Assembly (NCBI RefSeq): GCF_023721815.1
Contig: NZ_JAMDLI010000022.1
Span: 558,001 to 622,000 of the forward strand
Direction: 5' to 3'
Source: Pleomorphomonas sp. JP5
GTDB taxonomy: Bacteria > Pseudomonadota > Alphaproteobacteria > Rhizobiales > Pleomorphomonadaceae
Length of the DNA: 64,000 bases
The notes under the pieces are model-generated. The model saw only the letters and a program-made list of their open reading frames with translations. It was not told the origin of the DNA and did not search any database. The translations under genes and the position numbers were made by a program. Below are positions 62,727-64,000 of this stretch, one piece after another. The first letter of the stretch is position 1, and each line of letters begins with the position of its first letter.

Positions 62727-63302
62727 TCAACTCGCCTTGTGACCGCAGAACGCTGCCGAGTTGGGTGTCCATGCCCCGAACCCGCTTCTCACCATGTTGC
62801 CGATAACAAGACAGACATATCGCTTTTGCGCCGGGTTGTTGTTCGGGCCGGCGTGATAGCGGGCAACTGCCATCGTCCATGTGTCATGGCGGGCGTGCAG
62901 CTCGTTGAGGAAACGCGCGGCATATTGGACGTTCTTGTGCGGATCGAACATCTCGGCCACCGAGGCGAAGCGCCCGCCATGATAGTGGTGGTTGATCTGC
63001 ATGCAACCGAGGTCGATGAGCTTGACGCCGCGTGCCCGCTCTTTCTCGAACCGAGCAAGGCCCTCCGCTAGGCTGGGAGCCACGTAAGGCTTGCCGGCAA
63101 TGTTCATCGCCAGGGGCTGCAGTCCTTTCTTACCGCCACTTTCGGTCATGCCGACGGCGTAAAGCACGCCAAGCGGAATGCCATACTCATCGGCCGCCGC
63201 CCGCATTTCTCTCTCGCATATGGTCAGTTCCTCGGCCGGCGCGCGGTCGATGGAGCTAAAGGTAGAGATCGCCGCCAGAATGGCCATCACCGCTGTCTTC
63301 AT
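62727..63302 (-). CDS. lytic transglycosylase, flagellar cluster
   Basis: Secreted protein of 191 residues. Signal peptide about 1-23 (A-P-A-E-E), then a lysozyme-like transglycosylase domain with the catalytic Glu in G-M-T-E-S-G-G (Glu54), D-L-G-C-M-Q-I-N near 115 and V-A-R-Y-H-A-G-P-N near 160. It probably opens peptidoglycan for the flagellar rod. AAGGAG lies six bases before the ATG at 63302, which lies inside the 3' end of fliK (47-base overlap), so translation may be coupled. Confidence 0.88.
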   Translation of the reverse strand: MKTAVMAILAAISTFSSIDRAPAEELTICEREMRAAADEYGIPLGVLYAVGMTESGGKKGLQPLAMNIAGKPYVAPSLAEGLARFEKERARGVKLIDLGCMQINHHYHGGRFASVAEMFDPHKNVQYAARFLNELHARHDTWTMAVARYHAGPNNNPAQKRYVCLVIGNMVRSGFGAWTPNSAAFCGHKAS

Positions 63303-64000
63303 GGAATGCTCCTTCCATGGGGTGCGGACGAGCCGACGGCCGATTGCCGCCGCCTGCTGCATTGTTCGAGTCCCCGTTGGCGCCAGCTTGTGCGCCGGAA
63401 TGGCCCGATGGCGCCTGGCCGCCGGACCGATTGTCCCCGGTCATCTGGCCGCTGTCCGGGGATGTGGAGGTAGTTATGGTCACGACGTCGGCGGTGTAGC
63501 CCGATGCGCGCAAAGCCCGCGTCAGCATGTCCCTGTCCTTGGCAAGAAGATCGGCAGTCTCCTGGCGGGAGGCCACCACTTCGAGCTCGAGCGACTTGTC
63601 GACAAGCCGCATCTTGAGGACGACGGCGCCAAGATCCTCAGGTTCGAGCTTGAGGTGCAGCACCTTGAGCGGTCCTGAAGAATGACGGGTGGGCTCGGCA
63701 GGACGCGAGACGGCTTCTCCCCCAACGGGTTCGGCAAGGGCCGCGAGATCGTCGCCGATCGCGGTGGCGATCTGCTGAACCGGAGACAGGCGCGACACCG
63801 GCTCGAAATGCGTTTCGCGCGTAACGACCGACATCTTGATTGGGGCGATGTCCACGCCTTCGGACTCGACGACCGCATCGGTCTCCCGATCGAGAAGAGA
63901 AGACAAGGCGGCAAATGGATCGGCCTGTTCGGTCTCCGTCGAACCGGTCGAATGGCCGGAGGCGAGATCGAGATTGAGATCCATGTTGGATGGCAGTGTC
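63256..64000 (-). CDS. fliK: flagellar hook-length control protein FliK, C-terminal part
   Basis: The frame is open to the window edge, so the gene is incomplete at its 5' end; an ATG at 63984 is not taken as the start, since FliK proteins are normally longer. The FliK C-terminal domain is clear: L-K-V-L-H-L-K-L-E-P-E-D-L-G-A-V near 110-125 and L-E-V-V-A-S-R-Q-E-T-A-D-L-L near 136. A Gly/Ser/Asn/Asp-rich tail of about 70 residues follows. FliK measures the hook and switches export specificity. It overlaps the transglycosylase gene by 47 bases. Confidence 0.85.
   Translation of the reverse strand, partial: TLPSNMDLNLDLASGHSTGSTETEQADPFAALSSLLDRETDAVVESEGVDIAPIKMSVVTRETHFEPVSRLSPVQQIATAIGDDLAALAEPVGGEAVSRPAEPTRHSSGPLKVLHLKLEPEDLGAVVLKMRLVDKSLELEVVASRQETADLLAKDRDMLTRALRASGYTADVVTITTSTSPDSGQMTGDNRSGGQAPSGHSGAQAGANGDSNNAAGGGNRPSARPHPMEGAFHEDSGDGHSGGDLYL

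Noticed and set aside
1-64000. CRISPR array, insertion sequence or prophage
   Set aside because: No regularly spaced direct repeats, transposase, integrase or phage structural genes were recognised in any frame.

Overview
The window is a GC-rich stretch of a bacterial chromosome, densely coding on both strands. Several genes point to an alphaproteobacterium of the order Hyphomicrobiales (Rhizobiales): the C-terminus of an ATP12-type F1-ATPase chaperone, an asparaginase of the Rhizobium etli class, a SecG with a long Ala/Pro tail, and at the right edge a fliK / lytic transglycosylase / ftcR(rem) order known from Rhizobium and Brucella flagellar clusters. A plant-associated lifestyle is suggested by the locus at 39.4-48.2 kb. 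The genus is not determined; a Pleomorphomonas-like organism is only a guess.

Layout. 1-5 kb: ATP12 end, a GNAT acetyltransferase, secG, pyrG and a secreted protein with two retropepsin-like domains. 5-8.3 kb (minus): a TPP riboswitch followed by a NIPSNAP protein, a fused DctQ-DctM TRAP permease and a DctP binding protein. 8.4-12.6 kb: aminotransferase, asparaginase and a 59-residue membrane protein, then a MarR/MFS pair. 12.8-19.8 kb: a LacI-controlled sugar ABC importer (binding protein, double ATPase, two permeases) with its LacI regulator and a Gfo/Idh/MocA dehydrogenase. 20.6-26.6 kb: outer-membrane lipoprotein, Bcr/CflA-type MFS pump, MacA and MacB. 26.7-32.4 kb: TetR (CecR-like) plus a YbhG-F-S-R exporter. 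32.4-34.5 kb: a chemoreceptor. 35.1-39.4 kb: ugpBAEC behind a four-half-site Pho box.

39.4-48.2 kb is the most interesting region. A LuxR solo (41274-42056) carries the Met/Trp substitutions at the two AHL-contact positions that define the plant-signal-responsive OryR/PipR subfamily. It lies between two proline-iminopeptidase-like hydrolases, and the divergent one leads a complete dipeptide-type ABC importer operon. A 30-bp block, identical at 24 positions, lies upstream of both hydrolases and is a candidate LuxR-solo binding site. A cysteine hydrolase (amidase fold) lies downstream.

48.4-57.8 kb is housekeeping: dnaB, the rpsF-rpsR-DUF2232-rplI operon with an S6:S18-type leader, an isochorismatase-family hydrolase, tRNA-Asp, slt, dapA and smpB. 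From tRNA-Ser onward come regulators and enzymes (AraC, VOC, GlxA-type regulator divergent from a DJ-1/PfpI protein), a small secreted protein, and then the flagellar cluster (ftcR, lytic transglycosylase, fliK), which runs off the right end. No insertion sequence, prophage or CRISPR array was seen.
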